Shown one piece after another: positions 62,851 to 64,000 of a stretch of 64,000 nucleotides of DNA. Location: positions 124,001 through 188,000 of the forward strand of contig CAJNDS010002094.1 of assembly GCA_905221605.1 (NCBI GenBank), given 5' to 3'. Each line of letters begins with the position of its first letter. Position 1 is the first letter of the stretch. Below the pieces are notes generated by a model. It saw nothing but the letters and a program-made list of their open reading frames with translations, was not told the origin of the DNA and searched no databases. Made by a program: the position numbers and the translations under genes. This DNA is from Symbiodinium natans. Lineage: Eukaryota; Sar; Dinophyceae; Suessiales; Symbiodiniaceae.

Positions 62851-63380
62851 GCGGGGCACCAAGAGAAACTCCGTCACATCAACGCCCGTGGCACCCCAGG
62901 CCTTGGATGATACTGAAGATGATAGGGTTACGACTGGTTGCCAATTGTTGTACGGAGTCAAGCGCCGAACAGGTTTGACCGTCGAGTCGCACAACAGCTT
63001 GTAAACCACCTCAGTGCCATGGGTGTTGCAAGCAGGGTTTCCAAGTCTTCACGAGTCGAGGGGGGCACCAAAGGTCTCATGACCCATGGCTCGGGTATCA
63101 CCTGGCATCCGAAAGTGTCGCGGAATTTTTGAGATGTCCGGAACATTCTATGGTGTGCTGAGAATGCGGCCTGCTCATTGGTGAAGCCCAAGGCGCTATG
63201 GCGGCGTTCGAGCAATGCCTCTGTGAGTCTTTCGTCCAAAAGCAGGGCTTGAAACATTCGCCAGGCGCCTGAAGCAACTGCTCAGCCGAACAAACGGAAC
63301 TACTCAAGTCTGCCAGTCTGGTCAGCAGCCCCCAGAGCATGTCCTGACGCCAGGAACATGAAAGGCAAGAGTTTTCCACA
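62850..63380 (-). CDS. Unidentified gene, two or three exons
   Basis: After CAGGCGCCTGGCGA the minus strand reads MFQALLLDERLTEALLERRH, SALGFTNEQAAFSAHHRMFR, FRDTFGCQVIPEPWVMRPLV and PPSTREDLETLLATPM (62990-63257). An acceptor CTGAG then opens VVYKLLCDSTVKPVRRLTPY and NNWQPVVTLSSSVSSKAWGA (about 62860-63010). An upstream stretch LWGLLTRLADLSSSVCSAEQ (about 63300) fits a preceding exon. Strong coding look, but no family recognised. Confidence 0.45.
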
Positions 63381-63399
63381 GTAACACATCAGCAGGATG

Positions 63400-64000
63400 C
63401 TGTAACCAAGCAATGCTAAAAAGAGGGCTAGCGGCCAGTGCAAGTATACCTCTCAAGACCATCCGGAAGAGAGGTCGAACTGACCATGTACATGGGAAAA
63501 GGCATGTTGCCCAGCAAAAATCTTTGTTCTTAGGTTCCAGCTCAATGGAAGTATGACCGACTCTGGTGAAAGAACACGCGTTTTGCTGAGCTGCTTAGGG
63601 TCCTAAAATGTTCCCAATGTATCTTGGAAAACTACTAGGGTACAAAGTCAAACGTTCATGCAATGCACCAAAAAGGGATCCAAGATGCCAAGCTTCTTGT
63701 GGGTAGCCGGACCCTTTGGAGAGAGCCCCGCAAGACTGCAACTTTGTGTGCTCTTGAGTTCCACAAGCCGCTGTACATAAAGCAAAAACAAAACAGGAAA
63801 ACAAGAAACCAACCAAATGTTCAGAAGTCTTTAGAGGAGCCGGACCCTCATTTTAAAAAAATCAGAATAATCATGATAACAAAAATAATAATAATCCCCG
63901 CACGATCGTTTTTTGGTGGAAAGTTGTCTTCGCCACAACAAAGAAGCGAAAGAGCCAGAAGCTCAGGGTCTGCCGACGGGGCAAGTCCCTCGGGCTTAAG
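63400..64000. other. No gene recognised
   Basis: A/T-rich towards the end (63850-63900) with no convincing exon. A minus-strand frame at 63595-63816 begins with a hydrophobic stretch but lacks other support. Confidence 0.35.

Noticed and set aside
1..64000. CRISPR arrays, tRNA or rRNA genes, bacterial operons, insertion sequences
   Set aside because: The repeats are simple tandem arrays without spacers. No cloverleaf or rRNA core sequence was recognised, and no transposase or integrase motif was seen.

Overview
The window looks like nuclear DNA of a dinoflagellate, most likely a symbiodiniacean-type alga. The evidence is: about 50% GC; no operons or bacterial-style ORFs; genes cut into many very short exons; introns that use GC (and at least once GA) as well as GT donors, with exons that resume on G after AG; a relic spliced-leader-like motif next to one gene; TTTAGGG-type telomere-like repeats inside the sequence; and many short-period tandem arrays. 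The organism call is inference, because no marker gene is present.

Every gene I could recognise lies on the minus strand, so the window reads as one long unidirectional array. From right to left the identified genes are: a zinc-dependent alcohol dehydrogenase (49936-54208, at least 16 exons); exons of a secreted or membrane protein with a signal peptide, Cys-rich stretches, an Ig-like (Big_5/SbsA-type) segment and one transmembrane helix (44257-49327, perhaps one gene); a J-domain protein (about 39700-40410); a calcineurin-like metallophosphoesterase with degenerate metal-site motifs (about 26160-28517); a UBA-domain protein (24595-25366); DPH1, the diphthamide synthase subunit (15582 to about 20730 or beyond), in at least 21 exons; a carbonyl-reductase-type SDR gene (16003-16980) nested inside the last DPH1 intron; a multi-pass GT2-type glycosyltransferase (10155-12033); and a long coiled-coil protein (4957-7249).

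I traced exons by translating the minus strand and joining segments so that known family motifs run on in phase. The DPH1, ADH, SDR, phosphoesterase and UBA models rest on family motifs recalled from general knowledge, not on a database search. Many other minus-strand segments have protein-like composition but no family I recognise; they are listed with low confidence.

Between the genes lie repeat-rich stretches without convincing exons: 7620-10150, 12130-14600, 29080-30900, 34080-36000, 45600-47000, 54300-55550 and 63400-64000. They carry poly-C/G runs, GA, CA, TA and GACT microsatellites, purine-rich minisatellites and several 10-11 bp tandem arrays.

The most notable object is the SDR gene. 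It is almost intronless, sits in the sense orientation inside an intron of a gene with about 20 introns, and has a 13/14 match to the 3' end of the dinoflagellate spliced leader 62 bp before its ATG. This fits a gene re-inserted from a trans-spliced mRNA. It then seems to have gained a 108-bp GA-AG intron flanked by a direct repeat.
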